Counted from the stretch's first letter, positions 9,062 through 18,984 are shown. The stretch: DNA of 64,000 nucleotides from an uncultured Granulosicoccaceae bacterium (GCA_938041955.1 CALISD010000060.1:1-64000), one strand, 5' to 3'. Numbers and translations are program-made. Notes: generated by a model from the sequence alone, not told the origin.

Positions 9062-9868
9062 CTAAGGCGCGATGCATCCGGCTGATGCACCGTCGCCGAT
9101 TGGACATACAGCAATCACCGCATCATTTGCCGCTTGTACACTGCCGCCACATTCTGCGTGCCCGAAACCATTGCCAGCATCAAAGATAATATTGTCACCT
9201 GGTGTTCCTACTCCGGCCGCAACGTAATCGAGTCCAAGCCCATCCCTGACTCGCCAGGCGATGTTGTGATCAGCGCAGGAGGAATCACCGCTGACACCGA
9301 CTGCACCGATCATTTCGCCAGTTTCATTGTAGAGCGCGAGCCCACCGCCGAATACATTTACACCACCTATTCGTTTGCCGACCATGGGATCATTTTTGTT
9401 TCCGAATTTTTTCGAGTTTCCTTTGTAAGCAATTGACGGGTCAACCGGATTACTGAGTTGCAGCCCGAACAGTGAATTACCCGGCTGTACCGCGGTAAAT
9501 AGATTGGCTGTCGACAGTGCGAGACCACCTACGGCCCCATTTAGACTAAAGGCTGCTGCTGTATTGGCTTTTTGCGCTGAGATCACTCGGCTACCGAGCC
9601 ACTGGTCATTAATATGTACCCCGGATTTAGCTATCGCGCAAACAGTGCCGTCATTAGCGACGAGCGTTGCCCACATGTTGAGCTCAAAACCGCCATTAAC
9701 AATAGTGCCATCGGTTGTTGGAGCAATTGAGTGCTTTAGTACTTCCTCCAGCGTGGCGTGGGATGGAAGATTCTGGCAGGCTGAATATTCGTCTGCGCTT
9801 GTCGCTTGAGCGCTCATAAGAAGGGAAGTTGACAGGGCGATAGATACAGCTGTGACTAGTTTATTCAT
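9062..9868 (-). CDS. Exported GlcG/HbpS-family (DUF336) protein
   Basis: A 268-residue protein of the GlcG/HbpS (haem-binding, PF03928) family. The first about 25 residues are a Sec signal peptide (ending ATSADE). The core is recognisable by the run LVANDGTVCAIAKSGVHINDQW, the helix SRVISAQKANTAAAFS, and the glycine-rich segment VFGGGLALYNETGEMIGAVGVSGDSSCADH, which is the family hallmark. Family members bind haem or corrinoid-like ligands and some act in extracellular redox sensing; that is knowledge of relatives. Here the protein is longer than simple GlcG (about 130-140 residues) and has several cysteines in the mature part, probably disulfides. A good Shine-Dalgarno (AAGGAAC) precedes the ATG. 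Monocistronic. Confidence 0.8.
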   Translation of the reverse strand: MNKLVTAVSIALSTSLLMSAQATSADEYSACQNLPSHATLEEVLKHSIAPTTDGTIVNGGFELNMWATLVANDGTVCAIAKSGVHINDQWLGSRVISAQKANTAAAFSLNGAVGGLALSTANLFTAVQPGNSLFGLQLSNPVDPSIAYKGNSKKFGNKNDPMVGKRIGGVNVFGGGLALYNETGEMIGAVGVSGDSSCADHNIAWRVRDGLGLDYVAAGVGTPGDNIIFDAGNGFGHAECGGSVQAANDAVIAVCPIGDGASAGCIAP

Positions 9869-10099
9869 ATGTTTCAGTTCCTTGAAATTATAATTCCATT
9901 TTGAACGTTTCCGTTCACGTACCTGGTCAGTAACAACCTGACCCGTATAAGCCAGGGTTTCCGCTGTGGAAATGACTCTACTGCACTCTAGCCTGATAAC
10001 CCTGTTCTATCAATACCTGAAAAAGGCTCAGATGTCTGGCACGCCGGCCAGTGATTGACACAAACAGCAGTGTGTATCACTTTAGTATTGAAAGTGAGA

Positions 10100-10864
10100 T
10101 TAAAAGCTTGTGCTAACAGAGATGGCTGCAGAATTAAACTGTGCAAAGTTATACACCTGTTCGACATCTGCACCGCCTTCGAGTACCCGAAAATCGGTAC
10201 CAACGCGCCAGCGCTCGGTGATAGAATAATCGATGGTGAGTCCCAGATCGATCGCTCTGCCGGGGCCGCCAGCGAGACCATCCAAGTCAGCGCCGACAGC
10301 CCACTTATCGTTCAGGTGATATTTACCAGCGATATAAAGTAGCGGTACGAGGCCCAGGTCATCATCTACACCGATTGTGCTGCCTTGTTCCAAGCGAATT
10401 TCCGCGTCGCGTAATTTGAGCGTGGCCCCTATCTGCAGGTTTGCTCTGTCGTTCTGTATGGCGGTGTAGTGATACCCGACTCGCCATGAATTAAATTGAT
10501 AACTTGCATTAAGCTGCTGGTTTGCGCTAAAACTTTCCCCTGCGAACCGGATGGGTTGATCAAATGTTACAGACTCTGTAAGTGTTAGTGGTGCTAGCAT
10601 AACCCGCATGTTGTGTCGCGTTTTAAAATTCCAGTTCATTTCAAAGCGCGTAGCAATTGCCGGACCTTCGCCTGCGGCATCGTAGAGTGAGAAGCGAGTG
10701 CCGGCATCGGTATTTGGGGTTTGAACATCATTTTTACTTTGAAAGCTGTTGCCGCCTGAAATGCGCAAGTTCACTGTGTGGTCGGTGGCATTTACCTGGG
10801 CCGTGGCCAGTAGTAAAGCTACGCCGGTAGTCAGTGTTAGGTAGTGTTTGTTAGGTGGTTGCAT
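10100..10864 (-). CDS. Outer-membrane beta-barrel protein, small porin-like
   Basis: A 254-residue probable outer-membrane barrel. I use the ATG at 10864 instead of the TTG at 10888 because it directly begins a Sec signal peptide (about 26 residues, ending AQVNA). The mature chain alternates polar and hydrophobic residues in strands separated by short turns (for example NLRISGGN, FEMNWNFK, SWRVGYHYTAI, ERWRVGTDFRVLEGG) and ends in a terminal Phe (ISVSTSF), the classical BAM-recognition signature. About eight strands fit the length, as in OmpA/OmpW-type barrels. The role is unknown. It is monocistronic on the minus strand, upstream of the DUF336 gene but 231 bp away. Confidence 0.7.
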   Translation of the reverse strand: MQPPNKHYLTLTTGVALLLATAQVNATDHTVNLRISGGNSFQSKNDVQTPNTDAGTRFSLYDAAGEGPAIATRFEMNWNFKTRHNMRVMLAPLTLTESVTFDQPIRFAGESFSANQQLNASYQFNSWRVGYHYTAIQNDRANLQIGATLKLRDAEIRLEQGSTIGVDDDLGLVPLLYIAGKYHLNDKWAVGADLDGLAGGPGRAIDLGLTIDYSITERWRVGTDFRVLEGGADVEQVYNFAQFNSAAISVSTSF

Positions 10865-11345
10865 GAATGTATTCTCTGCAATGCCCAAGGAGCATTTTTT
10901 AGTGAAAATGGCGTGATCGAATCAATTTGCGGTATTTCTTAAGCTTGAGCATTCTGCGTTAACTTGTGCAAGGGTTTGCCAATGGTCATCGAGCCGATTG
11001 ATTGTATACGCTATACATGCCGCTTTTGATTTTTTGTACCAGCAGGATCGTTCGATAATAGGAATATTCGTCTATGAATATTTTTGTACTAACTAAAGTG
11101 CATTTTTTAAACGAATAGAAATATCGCTTTTAAACAGACCAGTGAAGAAATACCGTTCATTATAACGAATTCCTGACAAGAGAGGCGTAGCGAGACGATG
11201 TTTGGTTTTCTGCAAAGAGGCAGTCAAATGCGATACGCATTGGGAGTCTTTTTGAGAATAGACAACTGTTACTCAAGTGACAAACAATATCCTTGATGTT
11301 GCAAGAATTCATTTCTTACTTTTGTCGACAGTCGTGGTGCTATAG
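10865..11345. other. Gap without a gene
   Basis: AT-rich sequence upstream of the barrel gene, expected to carry its promoter. A loose inverted repeat (TGTATACGCTATACA-like) lies near 11005. I see no coding frame here. Confidence 0.4.
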
Positions 11346-11595
11346 CAATTAATAGAACCACAGAGCTGGACCGATGTTGAATTGGCCGTCGCGTTGAATG
11401 GCAGAATCGAGGGAGTCGGTGTTTGCAACGGTCTCTGGGCAAAGCTACAAAGCCTCTAAAGTCAATTGTTAAGTTAGCCTGCTTTCCGAGCGGCTTGAGG
11501 TCAATGATGATGTAGTGGTTGCATTGTCTGAAGAGTTGGGGAATATGCTTTTGAAAAAATCTGAGGCTGGGCGATTAAAATTCTGTTTGTATTGA
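11346..11595 (+). pseudogene. Possible decayed gene fragment, two frames
   Basis: Two adjacent stretches read like protein but lack starts and lie in different frames. The first (11346-11459) reads QSWTDVELAVALNGRIEGV and ends at TAA; its 'AVALNGRIxG' pattern recalls C-terminal segments of large sulfatase/alkaline-phosphatase-superfamily hydrolases, a weak resemblance. The second (11473-11595) reads SERLEVNDDVVVALSEELGN and ends at TGA. The simplest reading is a gene that lost its 5' part and suffered a frameshift. The composition argument is by eye only, so confidence is low. Confidence 0.3.
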
Positions 11596-11767
11596 CCGGG
11601 GGTATGAGTTTTAACGCGTCATATGAAAGCTGTATTACTTTCGAAACAGGCCGGCTTTGGCGTCTGGCCGGCTTATAGAAACATCAGTTTGGTGTTTCTG
11701 TAAGCAGACCAGACCCCGGTTGAACTGTGCTTGTAATTACTACAATAAAAGAGTGTTATACCAGCGT

Positions 11768-12841
11768 CTATTCTTCGTTCATCGACATTAGACTTTCATC
11801 TAATATCGGTCTGATGACAACTCGGCGATTCTCTGCGTGGTCGGATTCACTGTTACCATGATTGATTGGTTGAGATTCACCTAGTGCCAAGGTGGTGATA
11901 CGCTCGTATCCGATGCCACTATTGACAAGATAAGTCTTTATAACTGAAGCTCTGGCTTGCGTGAGTATTTTGTTATAACTTTCTGTAGCGCGTTTGTCAG
12001 CGTGAGTTTCGATCTCGTAGCGATAGTTCCCGCACCTCTGAGCCTGGAGTGCCAGCTGATCCAGTATCGGAGTGGTTGGCTGTTTAAGTTCGGCTGAGCC
12101 GGTATCAAACAGCTCCAAATGCATAGACCACGTTTGTGAGCAGTCGTTGGGTACTTCTTTGGCGCTGGCAATTGTAACCGGCATGTCTTCTGATCTGGCT
12201 TTTTTGTAGTCATCGACAAATAGATCAACAACACCTAGGACCGCATCGTACATCCATTCACCGCGATTTTCACACCAGTTGGAATCATCACCATTTCCCC
12301 AGGTGCTCAGCTTATATTGGGTGTCAGGTCGACGAAGAATACTTGCCGATTGAGAAAATGATGCCCAAATACTGTTGCGGCAACATTGATTCAGGCAACT
12401 GGAGTTACTGTCAGTTGCTCCGTTTAATGGTGTAGCGTTTTCACCGATGGATCCTCCAGTGTACGATGGAAAAATGGCCATTTCGGGTAAGCCCGGTGTC
12501 ACTGTCATTTCCTCTTTAGTCAGCATCCGCAGGCCAGCGCTTTCCAGGCGTTGCCGCACTTGCTCTTCCAGGTCGTCACTTCGCAAGGCAATGCCGTTGT
12601 TCTCACTGGTGCCGAACACGTAATCCAGGAGGACGTACACTCCGTCCAGGCCGGCAAGGGATGAGTGATTTCTAAGAAAATCTTCAGAGCCTACCTGTAG
12701 ACCGGCTTCGCCATCGGGATAATACACCTGTGGTAATTCTGTATTTGCCGGCAGGTTGTTTTCAGCGGCCACAGAATGACCCGACACCAGCATTCCTGAC
12801 AGCAGAAAAGCTGCCAACCGTACTCTGGATAACTTGGTCAT
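11768..12841 (-). CDS. OmpA-family C-terminal domain protein
   Basis: A 357-residue exported protein with a Sec signal (about 26 residues, ending SVAAEN), a unique middle region (residues about 30-230) and a C-terminal OmpA-like peptidoglycan-binding domain (about 240-350). The domain shows FDTGSAELKQPTTPILDQLA, the RYEIETHADKRATESYNKILTQARA helix (equivalent to GHTDxxGxxxYNxxLSxxRA) and a closing ENRRVVI. It should bind diaminopimelate in peptidoglycan from the periplasm. The middle region contains a CLNQCC cysteine cluster and has no domain that I recognise. No beta-barrel is evident, so this is not a classical OmpA porin. The ATG follows an AGGACA Shine-Dalgarno. Monocistronic. Confidence 0.78.
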   Translation of the reverse strand: MTKLSRVRLAAFLLSGMLVSGHSVAAENNLPANTELPQVYYPDGEAGLQVGSEDFLRNHSSLAGLDGVYVLLDYVFGTSENNGIALRSDDLEEQVRQRLESAGLRMLTKEEMTVTPGLPEMAIFPSYTGGSIGENATPLNGATDSNSSCLNQCCRNSIWASFSQSASILRRPDTQYKLSTWGNGDDSNWCENRGEWMYDAVLGVVDLFVDDYKKARSEDMPVTIASAKEVPNDCSQTWSMHLELFDTGSAELKQPTTPILDQLALQAQRCGNYRYEIETHADKRATESYNKILTQARASVIKTYLVNSGIGYERITTLALGESQPINHGNSESDHAENRRVVIRPILDESLMSMNEE

Positions 12842-13606
12842 AGTTGTCCTAATGTCAAAATCTGACAGGTATAGCGGTCAGTTGCGAACGTTCTTAATAG
12901 TAGCTGCTACAGCCTAAGAGGAAGAAATTCTAATAGTGTGAGTTGTAATTAGTTGTGTGGTTGGCCATCGCTAGCCATTGAGGGAAAATTCTTGTTTTTA
13001 AAGAAAAACTATAGACGTAGTCGCTGTAAGAATAAACGGTTTGGCTTGAAAAAAGACCGGTGCAAATGGTTCTGTGGGCAGCGGTATACTGAAAATTCCG
13101 GCGCAATTGGAGCTACAGATAAAAAATAGCCAGTTATCGTGGTTGCTATTCCTCGTCTTTAACGTGATCCCGTCTTCTTTTTTTTATATCAAAGTTTGAT
13201 TCAAAGATAGGTTTAAGATTGGCGATAGACTATGTTCATCGAACGCCCTGCAGTGAGGCACAAGTTGGTGAGCGGTAAAGAATAACGGTGCGTTCTCTTA
13301 AGGCCTCAATATTTGGTTTACAGAAAATCTCCTGGCTACAGTGTTATTTCCAAAAACACAACATTAAGCAGTTTCTTAAACGTTTCTTATATGGCTAGTT
13401 TATTCGTAATTAAAAAAGACTTGCAGTAATTCAAAAGGTCATGACGTTATATATTTAGGGTGTTCAAGTTAATACACGGAGGATATGCTCCGAGGTACTG
13501 GTTCGATTTGCCACAAGAATGATAAGTGCAGAGCATGCTGGTGCGGTTGGAGTCGTTGTTATTCTATGAGATTCAGGAAGGTAGAAGCTTCATCAGCAGT
13601 CATCGG
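12842..13606. other. Gap without a gene
   Basis: About 765 bp between two minus-strand genes. It should hold the OmpA-type gene's promoter next to 12842. AT-rich, with no frame that has both a start signal and protein-like content. I see no array repeat or element copy here. Confidence 0.4.
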
Positions 13607-14623
13607 TTAGTTTATTTCTACAGGCATCGATCTGAAACGTCTCACCGTTTCCCGCTCAGCACGCTTACAAAGTTTAGGTGCCAATCCTTGGTCTATTAGC
13701 TTCATGTCTTCGAGTACAATGCGCCCCATGTCCTTAAATGCGGAGTCTAGCGCGCCTGCGCGGTGGGCAGACAGAACCATGCCGGGTAATTGTCTGATGG
13801 GATCCTCCGGGGATACCGGTTCGAGCGGAAATACATCGGTAGCGACGCGCACATGATTGTTCTTCACGGCATCTTTCATTGCGGCAAAATCCACCACGCT
13901 CGCACGGCTGAGCAGAATGACGGAAGTGCCTTGTTTCATTCGAGAAAATTCGGCTTTACCAAGAGAGCCTTGATTGTTGTCGGTGGCTGCTGCCACGATA
14001 AAAATGATATCGCTATTTGACAGGACGGTATCGAGATCGGCCGGGCTTGCACCGATATTACGTATCATGGATTCGGGGAGCCAGGGATCGTAAATACTGA
14101 TATCACACTGAAAACCAGTCAGCAGTGAATGTAGTGCTGTGCCTAAATCTCCAAAGCCTATGAACCCCACGCGGCTGCCGCCTAACTGTCTGGCGTTTGT
14201 ATTGCTTTCTAGCCCATATACTTCATTGCCGGTTCTGAATGATTGGTCGGCTGCTGGAATATCGCGTAATAATGACAATGCCATTCCGAGACCGAGTTCT
14301 GCTACCGGTTTAGCGAAAACCGGACTGGTTGCCAAAACGTGAATGCCTCGCTGGAAGCAGGTGTCGTAGTCCATGTTGTCCAGAAAGTTGCTTTCCACAT
14401 TAAATATGGCCTTCAGTTTCCCGGCTTTTTTCAGCAAGGTGTTGTCTAGTGGTGGTTGGCCGATGATGTATTGTGTATTTTCAATGTGATGTTGGTAAAA
14501 CGACAAGTCGTTGGTTATTTCCGGCTCTTTAATAACATAACTCTGCTGTAGGTTTTTCCAGTCTTGCGGTGTAAAAATCAGCTGTGCTGTACGTGGGTAA
14601 GGGTCAAAAATTACTTGTGTCAT
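13607..14623 (-). CDS. D-isomer-specific 2-hydroxyacid dehydrogenase
   Basis: A 338-residue cytosolic NAD(P)-dependent dehydrogenase of the D-2-hydroxyacid family (2-hydroxy acid to 2-keto acid). The nucleotide-binding Rossmann core is clear: VGFIGFGDLGTALHSLL (GxGxxG-type) near residues 150-167, followed by the acidic SIYDPW at strand 2. The catalytic triad positions are present as Arg (LLSRASVVD, about 235-245), Glu (TDVFPLEPVSPEDP, about 262-270) and His (VLSAHRAGA, about 288). The N-terminal substrate domain is about 100 residues. Substrate cannot be assigned; hydroxypyruvate, glyoxylate and phosphoglycerate are typical. The ATG is preceded by a weak purine stretch. Monocistronic. Confidence 0.85.
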   Translation of the reverse strand: MTQVIFDPYPRTAQLIFTPQDWKNLQQSYVIKEPEITNDLSFYQHHIENTQYIIGQPPLDNTLLKKAGKLKAIFNVESNFLDNMDYDTCFQRGIHVLATSPVFAKPVAELGLGMALSLLRDIPAADQSFRTGNEVYGLESNTNARQLGGSRVGFIGFGDLGTALHSLLTGFQCDISIYDPWLPESMIRNIGASPADLDTVLSNSDIIFIVAAATDNNQGSLGKAEFSRMKQGTSVILLSRASVVDFAAMKDAVKNNHVRVATDVFPLEPVSPEDPIRQLPGMVLSAHRAGALDSAFKDMGRIVLEDMKLIDQGLAPKLCKRAERETVRRFRSMPVEIN

Positions 14624-15274
14624 GGATTATTCCAAGCTCGTTATGTCTGCTAAGGTCTGGATGCATAATTGAATGTAAGATACACCACTCATGTTTCGCA
14701 TGAAATACGGTTGACCATGTTTGTGCACGGCACGATAGAAATAGCCTGTTCGTCGTTTGGGTTTTGTTGTGTGGTTTGATATTAAGTCTGTGTCGCCGCG
14801 TCAGGCACATGTTTCGGCTGCGTTACCCTGGAACGGTTTGTAAGCGGGAATAGCCAATCGATGTGCTTGAATTAAAATCTGTTGCTTCGACGGAAAAGTA
14901 CCAACCCTGTGACAGGGACAGGCGTTCAATCGTGACTTGATACGCGTTTGGCCATTATGTTTCGCTGGTTGGTTCATGGATTAACTTCTAATTGCATATA
15001 CATGTCATGACTTGATATGGTTAGAATATACTTGTTCTGATCGATGGTGAGTGGGGTTAAGGCGCTCGATAACACGGTAAAACCCCCGTTTAAGTCATTT
15101 ACATTGTTTATACAGGTAGGGGATGCTGAAGGGCGAGCGTGAATCCACGCAGTCGATCATTATGCTGATTTACGTTAGTCAGGGTGCGGCTGGCGAGCGT
15201 GATGGAATCAGAATACGATGAAAGTTTTTTACGATTAGTTGGTTGTAAATTCTATGGCGAAATGGAGGTGACTT
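14624..15274. other. Gap without a gene, divergent promoters
   Basis: About 650 bp between the divergent dehydrogenase and lipoprotein genes. A short direct repeat (GGCGAGCGTGA, near 15131 and 15190) is the only pattern noticed. The minus frame 14604-14810 overlaps the dehydrogenase start and has no start signal, so I do not call it. Confidence 0.4.
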
Positions 15275-16237
15275 GTGGTTAAGCTGAAAAAGTGTGCCGC
15301 GGCTTGCATGATTGTTTTATCCATGATGTTAGCCGCTTGCGGTGGGGGAGGAAGTGGTTCGCAACCGCCGGGTGATTCTGGGGGTGAGATAAATGGGAAT
15401 CCAACGGATACACCTCAGAATGATGGCGTCGGGTCGATTCGAGATACCGGATCGAATAATTTTTATAACTCCTATCCAGCAACCGCAATTCTGTATGGCG
15501 CAGTACTTGGTGATAACCAATACACAGATGATGAACAAACCAGGTCGCTACCGGTGAGTGTGGAATCTGTCGATGTCGGCCTGGTATTGGAGCAGGTCTA
15601 TGCCAGCAGGGATGAGAAATCTTCAGCAAACGATGAGGTTGTTACGTCAGTAGTAGTGCGAAATGTGAGCCAACGAGTGAAGTGTTCGATAAAGGTGGCT
15701 GGTTTACATTTGGTAAATGCAGACGGGAGTCTGGTCAGGGCGACATCGTCATTGTCTTTTGAGCATATCGAGGGCGCTACTTATAGTTATGTTGACAGTT
15801 TAGGTGTAACCCGTGTGCTTCGAACCTGTTTGGCGGCGGGTGAAAGGGGTTATATCAATGCGAGTTTTAGAGCCAGCATTGATGACATAGGCGGTATGCA
15901 AGTGAGTGCACTGGATTCAATAGATTATCAAGGGCTTGTGGCTTTGGCCGCTTCGGTGGTTCCTGTGGGCTATTCGGTTGATGAGAGCAACGACTCATTG
16001 ACATTAACGATAGAAAATCAAGGCTCTGTTGAAGTACTGGTTAAAGGAATTCAATACATATTCCTAGCGGCAGACGGTTTGCCGTTGTATGCGCATTATT
16101 CACGGATGGCTATTGGTTCGAACTATCGACGTGATGAGGTTTTCGCGCCCGGCGAGAGGAAGACAAACACAATAGGCTTGTCCGGATTTCACGGACAAGC
16201 AACCCAAATCAGAGTGATATTGTCAACAACGATGTAA
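15275..16237 (+). CDS. Putative lipoprotein of unknown function
   Basis: A 320-residue predicted lipoprotein starting at GTG 15275, with a good GGAGGTGA Shine-Dalgarno just upstream. The signal peptide ends in lipobox LAAC (Cys about 22) followed by GGGGSGSQPPGDSGG, a glycine-rich linker common in marine gammaproteobacterial surface lipoproteins. The mature part is beta-rich, with two similar-looking halves: around residues 90-200 (VESVDVGLVLEQVYA, VVRNVSQRVKCSIKVAGLHLV) and 215-318 (YSVDESNDSLTLTIEN, VEVLVKGIQYIFL). This suggests two Ig-like or FxLYD-like domains. No function can be given. It stands 206 bp ahead of the RNA methyltransferase and is probably a separate transcription unit. Confidence 0.65.
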   Translation: MVKLKKCAAACMIVLSMMLAACGGGGSGSQPPGDSGGEINGNPTDTPQNDGVGSIRDTGSNNFYNSYPATAILYGAVLGDNQYTDDEQTRSLPVSVESVDVGLVLEQVYASRDEKSSANDEVVTSVVVRNVSQRVKCSIKVAGLHLVNADGSLVRATSSLSFEHIEGATYSYVDSLGVTRVLRTCLAAGERGYINASFRASIDDIGGMQVSALDSIDYQGLVALAASVVPVGYSVDESNDSLTLTIENQGSVEVLVKGIQYIFLAADGLPLYAHYSRMAIGSNYRRDEVFAPGERKTNTIGLSGFHGQATQIRVILSTTM

Positions 16238-16443
16238 TAAATGACCTCACTAAAGTGATGAGTACAAAAGCACGCTTAGTTTGAAGGGCTTTGTCGTTAA
16301 ATTAGTCTTTTCGATAACCCAGAATAATCGCAATAAAACAAGCTCTAAGAGAAAAATGGCTGTTTTGAAGTAGGTGGGCAAAAGCGCTGAGGTCGTTAAC
16401 GCGCTATAGTGATGAATTCCTATCTTCTCCGGTTGCCCCGGTA

Positions 16444-17610
16444 ATGAACATTAATAGATTCAAAAAAAATCAGCGTTCGGCGTCTGGTAAGTACAAAGGC
16501 CGTGAATTGGAAATCACCATAACCTCTCTCACGAATGCGGGTGATGGTATTGGACGCCTTGATGATCAAGTGATTTTTGTACCGTACTCCATGCCCGGTG
16601 ATGAGGTTCGTATAAAGGTGATCCAGGACAAAGGGTCTTTTTTGATTGCGGAGTTAATTGAGATTGTGAGTCCGAGCGTGGATCGCACTGTACCGTCATG
16701 TGAGTATTTTGGTGAGTGTGGTGGTTGTGACTGGTTGCATATTCCTTATCAATTGCAACTTGAAGTAAAGACCGAGCAATTGTCTGAGACATTGCGCCGA
16801 ATTGGTGGTTTAGCCGAAATTGAAGTAGAGGAGATTGTTGCTTCACCGAAGCCTGCGAATTATAGAAACCGTATACAGGGGCATATACGCGATAGCGCTT
16901 TTCATTTTATGCGTAGAGGCAGCAACAAGTTGATAGCAGTAGAAAAGTGTGATATCGCTGATAGTTTGATTAATAAACGATTGGCGCTCGGCTTTGAGGA
17001 TATGGCTGCAGGAAAGGTCGAAATAAGTGTGAACGACAATCAAGTATCGGTAGTGCCGCTGAATGCAAAGCAAGCTACTGGAATGGGTTTTCGTCAAGTG
17101 AATACAGAAATGGGTATTATTCTTGGTGAACTTGTACTTGATTCGGCACGGGGAGGGGAGTTTACCTCGATAAATGATTTGTATTGTGGCCGTGGTGACT
17201 GGACCAATGCAATCGCCCGGTGCTTACCGGAGACGTCGGTGCTTGGTATCGATGCGATGCCTGAAAACATTGCTCTGGCGAAATCGCGAGCAGCCCGGGA
17301 GGGATTAACGAACGTTAGGTATTTGCAGGCCCGCGTCGAAGACGCATTGGATAAAGTAAAGGTTAAGAACAGTTTCTGTATTGTTGATCCTCCGCGTGCC
17401 GGCCTTGATGCTGCTGTGTGCAAAGCGTTGTGCAAGCGCCCTGCGAGGGAATTAATTTACGTGTCTTGTCATGCCGCTACGCTCGCTCGCGATCTTAAGT
17501 TATTAACGACCGGCGGGTATGAAGTGGCTTCAGTACAGCCACTGGATATGTTTCCGCAAACTTCGCATCTGGAATGCGTGGTTAAGTTGCGGGCGTCTAA
17601 AAGTAAGTAA
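16444..17610 (+). CDS. TRAM-domain Fe-S class I SAM-dependent RNA methyltransferase
   Basis: A 388-residue RNA (uracil-5-)-methyltransferase of the RumA/RlmD-TrmA family, which methylates uridine in rRNA or tRNA in the cytosol. An N-terminal TRAM domain (about residues 20-80; GDGIGRLDDQVIFVPYSMPGDEV) is followed by an Fe-S cluster motif CEYFGECGGC (about 87-96) with a fourth Cys in VEKC. The methyltransferase core shows INDLYCGRGDWT (SAM loop), VLGIDAMPENI, and FCIVDPPRAGLD (motif IV). The catalytic Cys is in YVSCHAATLARD near residue 340. The chain is slightly shorter than E. coli RlmD (433). The exact target base cannot be told. A tandem-repeat array begins 70 bp after its stop. Confidence 0.87.
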   Translation: MNINRFKKNQRSASGKYKGRELEITITSLTNAGDGIGRLDDQVIFVPYSMPGDEVRIKVIQDKGSFLIAELIEIVSPSVDRTVPSCEYFGECGGCDWLHIPYQLQLEVKTEQLSETLRRIGGLAEIEVEEIVASPKPANYRNRIQGHIRDSAFHFMRRGSNKLIAVEKCDIADSLINKRLALGFEDMAAGKVEISVNDNQVSVVPLNAKQATGMGFRQVNTEMGIILGELVLDSARGGEFTSINDLYCGRGDWTNAIARCLPETSVLGIDAMPENIALAKSRAAREGLTNVRYLQARVEDALDKVKVKNSFCIVDPPRAGLDAAVCKALCKRPARELIYVSCHAATLARDLKLLTTGGYEVASVQPLDMFPQTSHLECVVKLRASKSK

Positions 17611-17679
17611 TGAAATTAAAAAAAGTAAAAGCCTGATTCAGTGATTAATCTCTTTATGATATTAAAATGGGTTTATGGT

Positions 17680-18510
17680 GCATTGGTATTGCTTTTCAAT
17701 CTTCCATTGCCGTACGCAGCATTGCAGAGAGCAGAAGTCTGCCACAGATAGAAACGCAGGTAGCGGCTGCGTGAGCAAGGTGCCGCTATTGGGCTTGTTG
17801 ATCTGTTGGACGAATAGTATCCGGCCTTGCTCACGCTGCGGGTTGCCTTGTTGGTCTACTCCTGATGATGCGTATTGCTTTTCAATCTTCCGTGGCGTGA
17901 CGAGCATAGGGAGGAGTTGAACTCTGCCAGAGATATAACTTAGATAGCCCGCTTCGTGAGCAAGGAGGCGCTACTGTGACGTTGATCTGTTGGACGAATA
18001 GTTTCTGGCCTTGCTCACGCAGCGGGTTGCCTTGATCGTTTACTCCTGATGATGCGTATTGCTTTTCGTTCTTCCATGGTGGCACGAGCATGGGGATGAG
18101 TGGAGCTTTGCCATAGATGGAACGCGGGCGTTGCTTGAGCAAGGAACCGCTATTGATCTGTTGATCTGTTGGATAAGTAGTATCTGGCCTTGCTCACGCT
18201 GCGGGTTACCTTGATGGTCTATTCCTGATGATGCGTATTGCTTTTCAATCTTCCGTGGCATGACGAGCATCGGGAGGAGTGGAGCTTTGCCACAGATGGA
18301 ACGCGGGCGTTGCGTGAGCAAGGAACCGCTATTGATCTGTTGGACGATTAGTGTCTGGCCTTGCTCACGCAGCAGGTTACGTTGCTTGTCTACTCCTGAT
18401 GATAGGTATTGCTTTTCAATCTTCCGTGGCGGTGCGAGCATGGGGAGGAGCAGAGCTCTTCCACAGATAGAACTCAGGTAGTCCGCTGCGTAACAAGGAA
18501 CAGCGATAAC
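17680..18510. repeat. Tandem-repeat array 1 (about 4.5 units, 171-184 bp)
   Basis: The phrase CGGGTTGCC/CAGGTTACG recurs at 17839, 18023, 18202 and 18373, giving unit lengths of 184, 179 and 171 bp. Each unit has the same order of parts: a TATTGCTTTTCAATCTTCCGTGG block, a GACGAGCAT-GGGAGGAG block, GCCACAGAT-GAAC, a stem arm CCCGCTGCGTGAGCAAGG (variants), a GATCTGTTGGACGA spacer, the reverse-complementary arm CCTTGCTCACGCAGCGGG, then CTCCTGATGATG. The same unit builds array 2 at 52730. Minus-strand open frames across it change phase between units, so I treat the array as non-coding. It lies between the 3' end of the methyltransferase gene and the haem operon. Confidence 0.85.
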
Positions 18511-18984
18511 TTCAATTTCAGTATCACCATTTGTCATTCCATTTGTGTAACAATTACGTTTGATGGTTTTGCAAGCTCAAGACAAGGTGATGTGGCACAG
18601 GCATCCTGCGATGTCATGGTCGAAAACAGGTGCGCGCGAAAAAATAATGGACGACGCAGTACCTTCTTAAATGTTTAGCGGTGTGAAATTAGTGATAGGT
18701 ATGTCAATCAACTATTTAGGTCTTTTTGGTTATGTCGATTGGTGGCTGCTGTTGCAGCGCGCGGGATAACAACCTTAATCGGTTGAAATCCCCTGACTCC
18801 CACAGTAGAAATTCCAGATTGTTGATCACTGGCCCATGTTTATTTATTGTAGAAAAATATATGAATGCGCTTGCCAATTGACTCTTGATATGGTCGTACT
18901 CGCGCGTTGCTGGTATGCAGCATATCGCGATGGGGACGCGTTTAACGCACATGACGAATCGTTGTTTTTATCGGTTAAACGCAA
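18511..18984. other. Post-array gap; possible fragment on minus (18716-18952)
   Basis: About 475 bp between array 1 and the cytochrome gene, holding that operon's promoter. On the minus strand 18716-18952 an open frame of 78 codons contains a protein-like stretch (KHGPVINNLEFLLWESGDFN) but no Shine-Dalgarno and no family that I recognise. It could be a gene remnant or a chance frame. Confidence 0.3.

Noticed and set aside
13490-13520. tRNA T-loop-like GGTTCGATTTG
   Set aside because: The rest of a tRNA (acceptor stem, anticodon arm) is not present around it.
17662-18537. Minus-strand open frames across array 1 with repeated peptides containing REQGQ
   Set aside because: The peptides recur because the DNA repeats. 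Units of 184, 179 and 171 bp change the reading frame between copies, there are no start signals, and array 2 gives the same peptide motifs in different phases.
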